From RGIG3135 sp964477115 (GTDB lineage: Bacteria > Actinomycetota > Coriobacteriia > Coriobacteriales > Eggerthellaceae), in the NCBI GenBank assembly GCA_964477115.1, contig CAYZCY010000013.1:1-36423 (forward strand): DNA of 36,423 bases, in the 5' to 3' direction. Position numbers and translations under genes: made by a program. Of the stretch, positions 16,307 to 24,476 are shown in pieces (position 1 is the stretch's first letter; every line of letters starts with the position of its first letter). The notes under the pieces are model-generated. The model worked only from the letters and a program-made list of their open reading frames with translations. It was not told where the DNA came from and ran no database searches.

Positions 16307-17041
16307 CTACATATTCTCCAATTCGGCAGCGATGGCCTCAAATGCAGCCACAGGATCATCGGCCTGAGTAATGGGACGGCCCACGACAATATGGGAAGCA
16401 CCGTCTGCAAAAGCCTTAGACGGGGTGGCGACACGACTTTGGTCGCCAAGAGCGGCACCTGCCGGACGAACGCCAGGGGTTACGATGTAGGCGTCGGGGC
16501 CTAAGGCCTCACGAAGCAGGCTTGCCTCCTGAGGAGAAGCAACGACACCGGAGATGCCCGCTTGCTTGGTCAGCAAAGCCATAGCGAGAACCTGATCGGC
16601 AACATGGCGCTCCACACCGGTAGACGCAAGCGTCTCTTCGTTCATGCTGGTAAGAACGGTGATGCCCAAGGTGATGGGCACCTCTGTGCCGATCTTTGCA
16701 GCAGCGGCCTCGGCGCCTCGCTGTGCAGCCTGCATCATAGGCACGCTGCCAACCGCATGCATGGTAAGCATGTCGGCACCGCTTTGCGTTGCGGCGGCGG
16801 CAGCGCCCTCGATCTGATGAGGGATATCATGAAACTTGAGGTCGAGGAAGACCTTGAAGCCGCGTTCCTTGAGTGCTGCGACAATGGAGGGACCCTCTGC
16901 ATAGTACAGGGTCATGCCAACCTTCATCCACTTTGCCTTGCCCGAGAGCTTTTCAGCAAGTTCAATGGCCTCATCCGCAGAACAATCGAGAGCAACGATC
17001 ACACGGTCTTTTGCAGGAATCTCAGAGAAATTGCTTAGCAT
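16307..17041 (-). CDS. pyrF: orotidine 5'-phosphate decarboxylase
   Basis: Last step of UMP synthesis: decarboxylates OMP. The 244 residues form the compact bacterial type I enzyme with the catalytic DLKFHDIP motif (D67, K69, D72), the phosphate-binding VVGRPITQADDP segment near the C-terminus, and GVRPAG. The ATG overlaps the pyrD stop (ATGCTAA), so translation is coupled. It is the last gene of the pyr operon and is followed by an intrinsic terminator. Confidence 0.97.
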   Translation of the reverse strand: MLSNFSEIPAKDRVIVALDCSADEAIELAEKLSGKAKWMKVGMTLYYAEGPSIVAALKERGFKVFLDLKFHDIPHQIEGAAAAATQSGADMLTMHAVGSVPMMQAAQRGAEAAAAKIGTEVPITLGITVLTSMNEETLASTGVERHVADQVLAMALLTKQAGISGVVASPQEASLLREALGPDAYIVTPGVRPAGAALGDQSRVATPSKAFADGASHIVVGRPITQADDPVAAFEAIAAELENM

Positions 17042-17982
17042 TCAAGTGCTCCAATCAGTTCGTTGACATCGGTTACGCCCTGCTCTTCGCAGTAATCGAT
17101 AATACCGTTAATGACGTCTATAGTTGCATGCGGATTAACGAAGTTCGCCGTACCGACAGCGACAGCGCTCGCACCCGCAAGCATGAACTCAACAGCATCA
17201 ATGCCGTTTGATATGCCTCCCATACCCAAAAGCGGAATATTCACGGCCTGATGGGTTTGCCAGACCATGCGAAGCGCAACGGGCTTAATTGCGGGACCCG
17301 AGAATCCGCCAACCACACGTGCGAGCGCGGGTTTGCGTCGCTTGGCGTCGATGGCCATTCCGAGCAGAGTGTTGATAAGGGAGATGGCGTCTGCCCCCGA
17401 AGCTTCGGCTGCTCGAGCGATCTCAGTGATGTCGGTGACATTTGGGGTGAGCTTTACGATAAGGGGGCGCTTAGTGGCAGCGCGGCACAGGGAGACGACC
17501 TTTTCGACGCTAGGAACATGAGTGCCCATGGTCATTCCACCGGCATCGACATTTGGGCAGGAGATGTTGATCTCGTAAGCGTCAACAGGCGCCTCTTCAA
17601 GAGCCTCGATTACCTGAACGTATTCGTCGAAACTATGGCCAGAAACGTTGACGATAGTGGTAGCGCCCTGGTCGAAAAGCCAGGGAAGCTCGAATTCCAT
17701 GAGGTGCTGAACGCCCGGGTTCTGAAGGCCGATCGAGTTCAGCATACCGGAAGCCGTCTCAGCAATGCGGGGAGAGGCATTGCCCTCCCAGCCGTTAAGA
17801 GAAACTCCCTTCGTGGTAACGGCTCCAAGGCTTGCAACCTCGACGAAATCGTTGTACTCAAGACCGGCGGCAAAGGTGCCCGATGCCACCGTGACCGGGT
17901 TCTTCATGATGAGGCCGCCTAGATTTACCTCAAGCTTGACCTCGGTGTTTTTGGGGAAGCGACAGATCTCAGCCATTACCAC
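17035..17982 (-). CDS. pyrD: dihydroorotate dehydrogenase, class 1B catalytic subunit
   Basis: Oxidises dihydroorotate to orotate; in class 1B the electrons pass through PyrK to NAD+. The 315 residues carry FMN-barrel motifs including NPVTVASGTF near 28-37 and the active-site NISCPNV with Cys142. Class 1B is set by the adjacent pyrK. Two starts compete: a GTG at 17982 with AGGAG at 5 nt, or an ATG at 17976 that overlaps the pyrK stop as TAATG with the same SD 11 nt away; the difference is two residues. Coupled both to pyrK and pyrF. Confidence 0.95.
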   Translation of the reverse strand: MVMAEICRFPKNTEVKLEVNLGGLIMKNPVTVASGTFAAGLEYNDFVEVASLGAVTTKGVSLNGWEGNASPRIAETASGMLNSIGLQNPGVQHLMEFELPWLFDQGATTIVNVSGHSFDEYVQVIEALEEAPVDAYEINISCPNVDAGGMTMGTHVPSVEKVVSLCRAATKRPLIVKLTPNVTDITEIARAAEASGADAISLINTLLGMAIDAKRRKPALARVVGGFSGPAIKPVALRMVWQTHQAVNIPLLGMGGISNGIDAVEFMLAGASAVAVGTANFVNPHATIDVINGIIDYCEEQGVTDVNELIGALEC

Positions 17983-18773
17983 ATCATCTCCTGAGCATCG
18001 AAGATCGGGCCGTCCACGCAGGAGCGCTTCTTGCCGTTAACGGTATCAACTACGCAGGAAAGACATGCGCCAACGCCGCAGGCCATGCGCTTTTCCATGG
18101 AAATCTGGCAATACACGTCAGCCTTAGCTGCCATGCCGGCAACGATCTTCATCAAAGGCTCGGGTCCGCAAACGGCAAGGTAGTCATAAGGCTTACCGGA
18201 TACTGCAGCGGTATCGAGGGCTTCCTGAACAAGGGATGTGCAGAAACCCGCGCGGCCAAAAGTGCCGTCATCGGTTGCACATGCAGGACATGCGCCGAGG
18301 AGCTGCTGATAGCGGTCCTTGCACACAAGCGCCGTCTCGGTTTGAGCACCCAATACAACGTCGACATCAACGCCTTCGGCAAGAAGCTTCTCGGTAAGCA
18401 TGAACAGAGGTGCGCCGCCAACTCCACCGGCAACAATAAGCGCACGCTCAGTGCCTGCAGGAGCCTGCCAGCCATGACCAACAGGACCGATGAGCTCAGC
18501 AACAAGACCGCACTCTAAGCCGGAAAGGTGTTCGCTGCCAAAACCGACAACCTGATAGAGCACATCTACGGTGCCCTCGACAGGATCGGCTGCATAAATG
18601 GAGAAGGGCCTGCGAAGGATGTGATCATCCATGCGCGGAATCTTCATATGAACAAACTGACCGGGCATGACCCGGCAGGCAATTTCAGGCGACTTCAGAG
18701 TCATGAGGAACAAGCGCGGCCCTACCTGCTCGTTGCTCACAATCACTGCGTTTTCGTTTACCAAGGCAGTCAA
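17976..18773 (-). CDS. pyrK: dihydroorotate dehydrogenase electron-transfer subunit
   Basis: FAD and [2Fe-2S] subunit that links PyrD to NAD+. The 265 residues have the FAD-binding RRPFSIY at 54-60, the nucleotide-binding GGVGGAP at 116-122, and cluster ligands C232, C237, C240 and C252. The start is a TTG, chosen because an AGGAGG sits 5 nt upstream; no nearby ATG has comparable support. A 45-nt gap separates it from pyrC. NAD-linked DHODH suits a fermenting anaerobe without a quinone-dependent enzyme. Confidence 0.95.
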   Translation of the reverse strand: MTALVNENAVIVSNEQVGPRLFLMTLKSPEIACRVMPGQFVHMKIPRMDDHILRRPFSIYAADPVEGTVDVLYQVVGFGSEHLSGLECGLVAELIGPVGHGWQAPAGTERALIVAGGVGGAPLFMLTEKLLAEGVDVDVVLGAQTETALVCKDRYQQLLGACPACATDDGTFGRAGFCTSLVQEALDTAAVSGKPYDYLAVCGPEPLMKIVAGMAAKADVYCQISMEKRMACGVGACLSCVVDTVNGKKRSCVDGPIFDAQEMMW

Positions 18774-18818
18774 GGAAACCTCCTTCTAGATGACACTCAA
18801 TGATATACGAATCGGTTC

Positions 18819-20111
18819 TTACTCGACGACTACACCGTCACGAAGGGTAGCTTCGCCGCCAACGAAGACATCGGTGGGACGGCCTTTTAGCTTAGCGCCT
18901 ATAAACCCGGAGTTCTTTGCCTTCGAATAGAAGTCTTTTGCTTCGACCGTCCATTCAAGCTCGGGATCAAACACCGTAAGATCCGCCACGCTGCCGGGTG
19001 CAATCGAGACCTTTTCCTGACGCAGGATCTCGCGGGGCTTGATGCACATCAATTCGACAAGACGGTCGTAATCGATGATGCCCTTGTCAACGAGATGCGT
19101 GAGCATAAGCGCGAGCGAGGTTTCAAGTCCGATCATGCCGAAGGGCGCGAGCTCGAATTCGCGGTCCTTCTCCCACTCGGTATGCGGAGCGTGATCGGTA
19201 ACTATGGCGTCAACGGAACCGTCGACAACACCCTGAATGAGGGCTTCGGCATCCTCTGCGGTACGCAGCGGCGGATTGACCTTCAAAGAAGTGTTGTAGT
19301 CGTCGCCGATGTCATCCTCGGTGAGGAACAAGTGGTGCGGGGTAACCTCGCAGGTCACAGGCAGGCCTTCGGCCTTAGCCTCTTTGACCATGTCAAGCGC
19401 CCGTTTGGTAGTGAGGTGCTGAATATGAAGCGGGCAGCCCGTCAAGCGGCACAGCATGATGTCGCGAACGATCTCAAGTTCCTCGCCTTCGGCGGGCCAG
19501 CCGAGAAGACCGAGGCGCGTGCTCGCCACGCCTTCGTTGACCTGACCGGCGCCGACAAGCTCGTCATCCTGACAGTGGGGCATGACAACCAAGTCGAATT
19601 GAGAGGCATACTCCATGACACGGCGCATCATGCCGCTGTCTCTGATGCCACGGCCGTCGTCGGTAAACGCACAACAGCCATGCGCCTTCATGTCACCCAT
19701 CTCGGCAAGCGTGTCTCCGCCGAGACCCTTGGTGCATGCGCCGGAAACGAGAACGCGGCACTTCCCCACCGCTTCAGCACGGGCCTTGATGTACTCAACA
19801 GCAAGGGCGTCATCTACGATGGGATTGGTGTTGGGCATAGCGCATACTGCGGTAAATCCACCGTGAGCTGCTGCCCGCGTGCCGCTGGCAATGTCTTCCT
19901 TCAACTCGAAGCCGGGCTCGCGAAGATGAACGTGAATATCCACCATGCCCGGAATTACTATCTTTCCCGAAAGATCGATGGTTTCAGCACCATCGACATC
20001 AAGGTCGGGGCCTACCTGGGCAATATAACCATCGGAAATGACGATATCTGCCACCTGATCGAGATCAAGCTGGGGGTCGATCAGACGAGCGTTCTTAAGC
20101 ACGAGATTCAT
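18819..20111 (-). CDS. pyrC: dihydroorotase (class I)
   Basis: Zinc hydrolase that cyclises carbamoyl aspartate to dihydroorotate. From the ATG at 20111 the product is 430 residues, with the metal-binding DIHVHLREPG (H60, H62) and the class I ITDHAPHTEWEK segment near residue 305. The open frame extends to 20228, but that part is antisense-like read-in over pyrB without homology; GGAGG lies 8 nt before the chosen ATG. It overlaps the pyrB 3' end by 17 nt. Class I, in contrast to the short E. coli type, is usual in Gram-positive bacteria. Confidence 0.95.
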   Translation of the reverse strand: MNLVLKNARLIDPQLDLDQVADIVISDGYIAQVGPDLDVDGAETIDLSGKIVIPGMVDIHVHLREPGFELKEDIASGTRAAAHGGFTAVCAMPNTNPIVDDALAVEYIKARAEAVGKCRVLVSGACTKGLGGDTLAEMGDMKAHGCCAFTDDGRGIRDSGMMRRVMEYASQFDLVVMPHCQDDELVGAGQVNEGVASTRLGLLGWPAEGEELEIVRDIMLCRLTGCPLHIQHLTTKRALDMVKEAKAEGLPVTCEVTPHHLFLTEDDIGDDYNTSLKVNPPLRTAEDAEALIQGVVDGSVDAIVTDHAPHTEWEKDREFELAPFGMIGLETSLALMLTHLVDKGIIDYDRLVELMCIKPREILRQEKVSIAPGSVADLTVFDPELEWTVEAKDFYSKAKNSGFIGAKLKGRPTDVFVGGEATLRDGVVVE

Positions 20112-21039
20112 CTTCGGCACCTCCAAGGAGAAGATAGAGAACGGCCATGCGAACCAGCACGCCGGCATACACCTGATCAAGAATGACCGAGCGAGTGGGA
20201 TGGTCGGCCATGTAGCTGTCAAGCTCAACGCCGCGATTGATGGGTCCCGGGTGGCAAACGAGAGCGTCGGACTTCATGAGAGCGTCGCGCTCTTTGGTAA
20301 GGCCGTAAAGCATGCTGTACTCACGCAAGCTGGGATAGGGTGCGCCCTCAAGCCTCTCGCGCTGAATACGAAGCATATAGACCACATCGAGGTCGGGCAA
20401 AACCTCGTCGAGATGGCTGGAAACATGGTCGGCACCCAGAACATCAGGACGTGCGGGAAGCAGGGTGGGAGGCGCTATGACCGTCACTTCTGCACCCATG
20501 ATCTTGAGCGCAGGAATGAGAGAGCCGCAAACGCGGGAGTGGCCGATGTCTCCGACAATACCGACATGCAGGCCCTCGATGGTCCCCTTCTCTTCCCAGA
20601 TCGTGTAAAGATCGAGAAGCGCCTGGGTGGGGTGCTGATGCTTTCCGTCTCCTGCGTCAATGACGTGAACGCCAGATATATCGGCGATCTTGCGGGGAAC
20701 GCCCGCGTGCTTGTCACGCACAACGATGGCGTCAACCTTGTAAGAGCAGAGCGTCTTAACCGTGTCGGTCAGGCTCTCTCCCTTGGTCGTGGAGGTACCC
20801 GATCCGCCGAAATTGAGCGTATCCGCGGAAAGACGCTTCTCTGCGATCTCAAAGGAGGAACGGGTGCGGGTAGAGGGCTCGTTGAACATGTTAACAACGG
20901 TAAAGCCCTTCAAGGTGGGAACCTTCTTGATGCGACGCTCGTTGACATGCTTGAAGTTTCGAGCAGTCTCGAGAATGGTCATGATATCTTCAGCGGAATA
21001 CTCGCGGATGTCGATGAGATGCTTGTGAGCAAATGCCAT
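20095..21039 (-). CDS. pyrB: aspartate carbamoyltransferase catalytic subunit
   Basis: Condenses carbamoyl phosphate and aspartate, the committed step of pyrimidine synthesis. The 314 residues have the carbamoyl-phosphate site STRTR at 56-60 and HQHPTQALLDL near 134-144. No pyrI regulatory subunit gene is present, as in Bacillus-type enzymes, so control is likely at the PyrR attenuator. The ATG overlaps the pyrR stop as TAATG. Confidence 0.97.
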   Translation of the reverse strand: MAFAHKHLIDIREYSAEDIMTILETARNFKHVNERRIKKVPTLKGFTVVNMFNEPSTRTRSSFEIAEKRLSADTLNFGGSGTSTTKGESLTDTVKTLCSYKVDAIVVRDKHAGVPRKIADISGVHVIDAGDGKHQHPTQALLDLYTIWEEKGTIEGLHVGIVGDIGHSRVCGSLIPALKIMGAEVTVIAPPTLLPARPDVLGADHVSSHLDEVLPDLDVVYMLRIQRERLEGAPYPSLREYSMLYGLTKERDALMKSDALVCHPGPINRGVELDSYMADHPTRSVILDQVYAGVLVRMAVLYLLLGGAEDESRA

Positions 21040-21638
21040 TAGCGATCACCTCCGTCTTTGGAAATGGGAGCAGAACCAACACGAGAACCAGGCGAAAGCT
21101 CGAGGATTTCAACAGCCGTACGGCCATCGATCGGCTCGAGAAACAAGCGGACGCTTTCGTTGGAGGAGGAAGGTACGTTCTTGCCGACAAAATCTGCTCG
21201 AATAGGAAGCTTCCTGTGACCGCGATCAACGAGAACGGCAAGCTGAACGGCTTCGGGACGGCCAATATCCATGAGGGCATCGAGTGCAGCGCGGATGGTG
21301 CGACCGGAATACAAAACATCGTCAACTAAGACGATGGTCTTGCCTTCGACTCTAAAGGGAATGGAGGTCGAATGAACCTCAGGGCTCAGGTAGGTTAGGT
21401 AGTCATCACGGTAAAAGCTGATATCGAGCTTTCCAAGGGGTACCCTGACGCCTTCAATCTCCTCGATCTTGTCGACGAGCAGCTTTGCGAGGACATCACC
21501 TCGCGTGACGATGCCAACGAGGGCAATGTTTTCGGCACCCTTGTTAGCCTCAAGGATCTGGTGGGCGATTCGCGTAAGGGAACGCTCCACCTCGCTTGCA
21601 TTCATGCAAACGCTCTTAACTACGCCAGCTTCGGACAT
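21039..21638 (-). CDS. pyrR: PyrR: pyr mRNA-binding attenuation protein / uracil phosphoribosyltransferase
   Basis: Binds pyr leader RNA in response to UMP or UTP to promote termination, and often has UPRTase activity. From the ATG at 21638 (AAGGAG 5 nt upstream) the product is 199 residues, with the PRPP-binding segment IVLVDDVLYSGRTIRAALD at about 102-120 and DISFYRDD near 72-79, both typical. A frame extending to 21803 would run through the leader terminator and is rejected. It is slightly longer than the usual 180 or so because of a tail rich in Ser, Gly and Asp. The first gene of the operon it is expected to control. Confidence 0.95.
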   Translation of the reverse strand: MSEAGVVKSVCMNASEVERSLTRIAHQILEANKGAENIALVGIVTRGDVLAKLLVDKIEEIEGVRVPLGKLDISFYRDDYLTYLSPEVHSTSIPFRVEGKTIVLVDDVLYSGRTIRAALDALMDIGRPEAVQLAVLVDRGHRKLPIRADFVGKNVPSSSNESVRLFLEPIDGRTAVEILELSPGSRVGSAPISKDGGDR

Positions 21639-21746
21639 GCACACTCCTTTCATGAGTTGAGCACGTACAGCGTGACCACGCACCACCCGAACGGGTAAGC
21701 AACGTTTATCCGTCAAGGACCTGCGCAAACGAGCTGACATCTGCGC

Positions 21747-21776
21747 AAAAAAATAGGCCTTGACTGACAAAGGCCC
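21747..21776 (-). terminator. pyr leader attenuator (intrinsic terminator)
   Basis: On the minus strand GGCCTT and AAGGCC (21770-21775 with 21756-21761) form a stem with an 8-nt loop, followed by TA and seven T (21747-21753). It lies about 110 nt before pyrR and just after the PyrR-binding hairpin. A GGGCC copy upstream (near 21782-21787) can compete for the stem as an antiterminator. Confidence 0.85.
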
Positions 21777-21799
21777 ACTTAATGGCCCTGAAACGCAGG

Positions 21800-21835
21800 G
21801 CATTTATGTCACCTTGTCGGTCTCTCTGTACCGCA
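21800..21835 (-). promoter_or_regulatory. PyrR-binding RNA hairpin (anti-antiterminator)
   Basis: The minus-strand RNA contains CAGAGAG in the loop of a CGGT/ACCG stem followed by GACAAGGTG, closely matching the established PyrR-binding consensus built on CCAGAGAGGCU-N-GCAAGGA. The lower stem GCAT.../ATGC closes with flanking bases. Its order, with an alternative GGGCC pairing and then a terminator, is the Bacillus-type attenuation design. Confidence 0.82.
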
Positions 21836-21852
21836 TTTAAAGGACTGAGATG

Positions 21853-21880
21853 ACTATAGCGGAAACTAAGCCCCTGCAAA
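21853..21880 (-). promoter_or_regulatory. pyr operon promoter
   Basis: On the minus strand TTTGCA (21875-21880) and TATAGT (21853-21858) are separated by 16 bp. The predicted start near 21846 places the PyrR-binding hairpin about 10 nt into the transcript and gives a leader of about 210 nt. Bases 21881-21959 between this and the upstream gene show only weak inverted repeats and no clear terminator. Confidence 0.6.
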
Positions 21881-21959
21881 AGAGCGCACAAGGCTTAAAC
21901 ATCTTAAGTGTTTGAAAACGGTGCAAAAGGCCTTGCGGAGATGAGCCGAATCACATGAC

Positions 21960-22784
21960 CTAGGTCAGGGACAACAGCCTGTCCTGCGCAGCCTTAACGA
22001 AAGCAAGCTTGTTACCGTGCGCCACGATGAATTCCAGGCACTCAAGCTCACGCGCGGTATCGCCCGCACGGTAGTGAATCTGAGCTTCCTCCCAAGCCTG
22101 CTCGACGCGAATACGCAGGGGAAGCGTTTCGTTGGTGCGAGAAGAGGAATAGAAACGAATGAGCTTCGCATCATCCTGCTCAGCCAATGCAGTGCATATG
22201 ACCAGCTGGTTTTGGAGGAAGCCCTCATAAGCAAGGGCGTCCTTTACGGCATCGCCCGAGTTCAGAAGCTCGATTCCCTTTTGAATGACGGGGACGGTGT
22301 CCGCCGAACCGAGAAGCTTGCGCGCCAAGGGAACAAGGTTGACTATGATCTTTGCCTGCTGCTCGACATCATTGGCTTCCCTGATGCTTTCGTACATATC
22401 CTGCTCGATTTTCTGAGCCTGCTGTACCTGACCCAGATCGAGAAGAGCCTGGGCATAGTAGGACATATACCAGGAGCTGGAGCTGTCAAACGGGGCCTGC
22501 ATCCCGTTAACGTAGATCTGCGACTGCTCAACGAAGGCACCCGGATCACAGGATTCGTTGTAAACATCGAGCAAGGTGTCTATGTCAACGGCGGACTTTC
22601 GCTTGAAGTAAAGCAAGGCGATGACCGTGGTCCCTACGAACAGAAGCAGGGACGCGATCAGACCTGGCAAGGTTGAAGCCATGGGAAGGCCGGTTACCGC
22701 CGAGTAGATGCCCTGCACAACGGCGGTAAGCACCAAGCCCGCACCACTGGCGTATACAAAGTATTTACCGTTGAACGCAATCAT
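21960..22784 (-). CDS. two-TM membrane protein with a soluble helical (TPR-like) domain, function unknown
   Basis: I do not recognise this gene. The 274 residues begin with two hydrophobic helices (about 8-30 and 39-60) separated by a short Thr/Gly/Pro loop, followed by KRK and a 210-residue soluble domain that is almost all helical, with TPR-like spacing (for example SSWYMSYYAQALLDLGQVQQA near 99-119 and YRAGDTARELECLEFIVAHG near 237-256). By the positive-inside rule the soluble domain is probably cytoplasmic. GAGGAG lies 5 nt before the ATG, and the ATG is 2 nt after the acyl-CoA synthetase stop, so the two are translationally coupled. It may scaffold or regulate that enzyme at the membrane (inference). 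Confidence 0.75.
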   Translation of the reverse strand: MIAFNGKYFVYASGAGLVLTAVVQGIYSAVTGLPMASTLPGLIASLLLFVGTTVIALLYFKRKSAVDIDTLLDVYNESCDPGAFVEQSQIYVNGMQAPFDSSSSWYMSYYAQALLDLGQVQQAQKIEQDMYESIREANDVEQQAKIIVNLVPLARKLLGSADTVPVIQKGIELLNSGDAVKDALAYEGFLQNQLVICTALAEQDDAKLIRFYSSSRTNETLPLRIRVEQAWEEAQIHYRAGDTARELECLEFIVAHGNKLAFVKAAQDRLLSLT

Positions 22785-22786
22785 GA

Positions 22787-24460
22787 TTACTCCTCGATAC
22801 CATCCTGGTTTCGAATCAGCTTTCTCTTGATCTTACCACCGATAGTCTTGGGCAGCTCATCGACGAATTCGACAATGCGAGGGTACTTATAGGGAGCCGT
22901 GGTCTTTTTTACATGCGTCTGCAGCTCCTTGACGAGCTCTTCAGAAGGCTCATAGCCGCGCGCGAGTACGATGGTGGCCTTAACCACTTTGCCGCGGACC
23001 GGGTCGGGTGCGGCGGTAACAGCGCATTCCACAACCGCGGGGTGCTCAATGAGCGCGCTTTCAACCTCAAAGGGACCGATGCGATATCCAGAGCACTTGA
23101 TAACATCGTCGTTGCGACCGACGAAGAAGCAGTAGCCGTCGCTGTCGCGCCAAGCCATGTCATGCAGGTTGTAGTAAGAGCCGCCCACAGCCTCCTTCGT
23201 GCGCTCCTCATCTTGATAGTAGCCCACAAACAGTCCCGGAGGATAAGCCTCATTCAAGCGCGTAACGCAAATTGCGCCCTCTTCGCCATCTTCGACCTCA
23301 TTGCCATCTTCGTCGAGAAGCGCAATGTTGAGCAGAGGAGAAGGCTTTCCCATGGACCCCGGCTTGGGCTCAACCCAGGGGAAGGTCGCCAAAAGAACCG
23401 GTCCCTCAGTTTGGCCGAAGCCCTCGCGAATCTTTTTGCCCGTCAAGCGCTCCCAGGCAAGCGTAACTTCGGCGTTCAAGGGCTCTCCTGCCGTAGCAAA
23501 GTTTTGCACGCTGGACAGATCAAAGGCAGAGACGTCCTCCTGCAGCATGAATCGATACATGGTAGGAGGTGCGCAGAAGGTGGTGAGCTTGTAGTCCTGA
23601 ATCTTCTGGAGAAGCTTCAGCGGCACGAATTTATCCATGTCATAGGCAAAGATGGTGGCACCGCAAATCCACTGACCGTAGATTTTACCCCAGCCAAACT
23701 TGGCCCAACCAGAGTCGGTGACGCTCATATGCAGCTCATTTTCGCACACCTGCTGCCAATACTTCGCAGTGAGGATATGCCCCAGAGGATGAGCGAAGTT
23801 ATGGCATACAGCCTTGGCGTTACCTGTCGTTCCGCTGGTGAAGTAAATGAGCATGATGTCAGAAGAACAGGTGGCATCTTCGCCCGTGGGGCGAACCCAC
23901 GTATCGGATTCAGCGCTGACAAGCGCATCGAAGCTCGTCCAACCCTCACGCTCACCCGCGACGATCAAATGGTTCTCAATAGAGGGCGAGTCGGGAAGAG
24001 CCTGCTCCACCTGGTCAAGGACGTAGTCGTCGTTGACGCAGACGATCATCTTGACCTCGGCGCCCCTCGCGCGGTAAACGATGTCCTTTTTGGTCAGCTG
24101 CAAAGACGCCGGGATAAGCGTTGCGCCGATTTTGCAAAGAGCGGTGGCAATGGCCCAGTATTCCCAACGCCTGCGCAGAATGCACATGACAACATCACCT
24201 TTGCCAATACCCTTCTTAACAAAGGCGTTGGCAATCTTGTTGGAGATCAAAGAGATGTCGGTGAAGGTAAATACGCGCTCCTCCCCCGCGTCATTACACC
24301 ATACGAGCGCTTTCTTTTCAGGTTCAACAGCTGCCCACTCGTCTACGACGTCATAACCGAAGTTGAAGTCAGTTGGAACATTGATACGAAAGTTCTCATA
24401 GAAATCCTCGTAAGAATCGAATTCGATTCGGGGACAGTATTTCTTAAGAATATGGTCCAT
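22787..24460 (-). CDS. AMP-forming acyl-CoA synthetase (MACS-type), copy 1
   Basis: Adenylate-forming enzyme expected to activate a carboxylic acid to its acyl-CoA with ATP, or run in reverse. From the ATG at 24460 the product is 557 residues: NFGYDVVD at 33-40 typical of the medium-chain ACSM group, the P-loop-like YFTSGTTGNAKAV at 206-218, GFGQTEG at 347-353, YRIGPFEVES, and catalytic Lys543 in GGKIKRK. Substrate cannot be inferred; MACS enzymes often take branched, medium-chain or aromatic acids. The frame runs far upstream over the regulator, without homology. The SD is weak (AAGGA about 12 nt away). It lies between the XRE-cupin gene and the membrane protein gene. Confidence 0.9.
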   Translation of the reverse strand: MDHILKKYCPRIEFDSYEDFYENFRINVPTDFNFGYDVVDEWAAVEPEKKALVWCNDAGEERVFTFTDISLISNKIANAFVKKGIGKGDVVMCILRRRWEYWAIATALCKIGATLIPASLQLTKKDIVYRARGAEVKMIVCVNDDYVLDQVEQALPDSPSIENHLIVAGEREGWTSFDALVSAESDTWVRPTGEDATCSSDIMLIYFTSGTTGNAKAVCHNFAHPLGHILTAKYWQQVCENELHMSVTDSGWAKFGWGKIYGQWICGATIFAYDMDKFVPLKLLQKIQDYKLTTFCAPPTMYRFMLQEDVSAFDLSSVQNFATAGEPLNAEVTLAWERLTGKKIREGFGQTEGPVLLATFPWVEPKPGSMGKPSPLLNIALLDEDGNEVEDGEEGAICVTRLNEAYPPGLFVGYYQDEERTKEAVGGSYYNLHDMAWRDSDGYCFFVGRNDDVIKCSGYRIGPFEVESALIEHPAVVECAVTAAPDPVRGKVVKATIVLARGYEPSEELVKELQTHVKKTTAPYKYPRIVEFVDELPKTIGGKIKRKLIRNQDGIEE

Positions 24461-24476
24461 GGGTGAAACTGTTTCC

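Noticed and set aside
19095..20186. Plus-strand 363-codon frame opposite pyrC
   Set aside because: Antisense shadow without SD or motifs.
21639..21803. Extension of pyrR to 21803
   Set aside because: It would translate through the leader terminator; the ATG at 21638 has a strong SD and the family N-terminus.
22913..24466. Long plus-strand frame opposite acyl-CoA synthetase 1
   Set aside because: Antisense to a gene with all catalytic motifs intact; the translation has no family features and is a codon-bias shadow.
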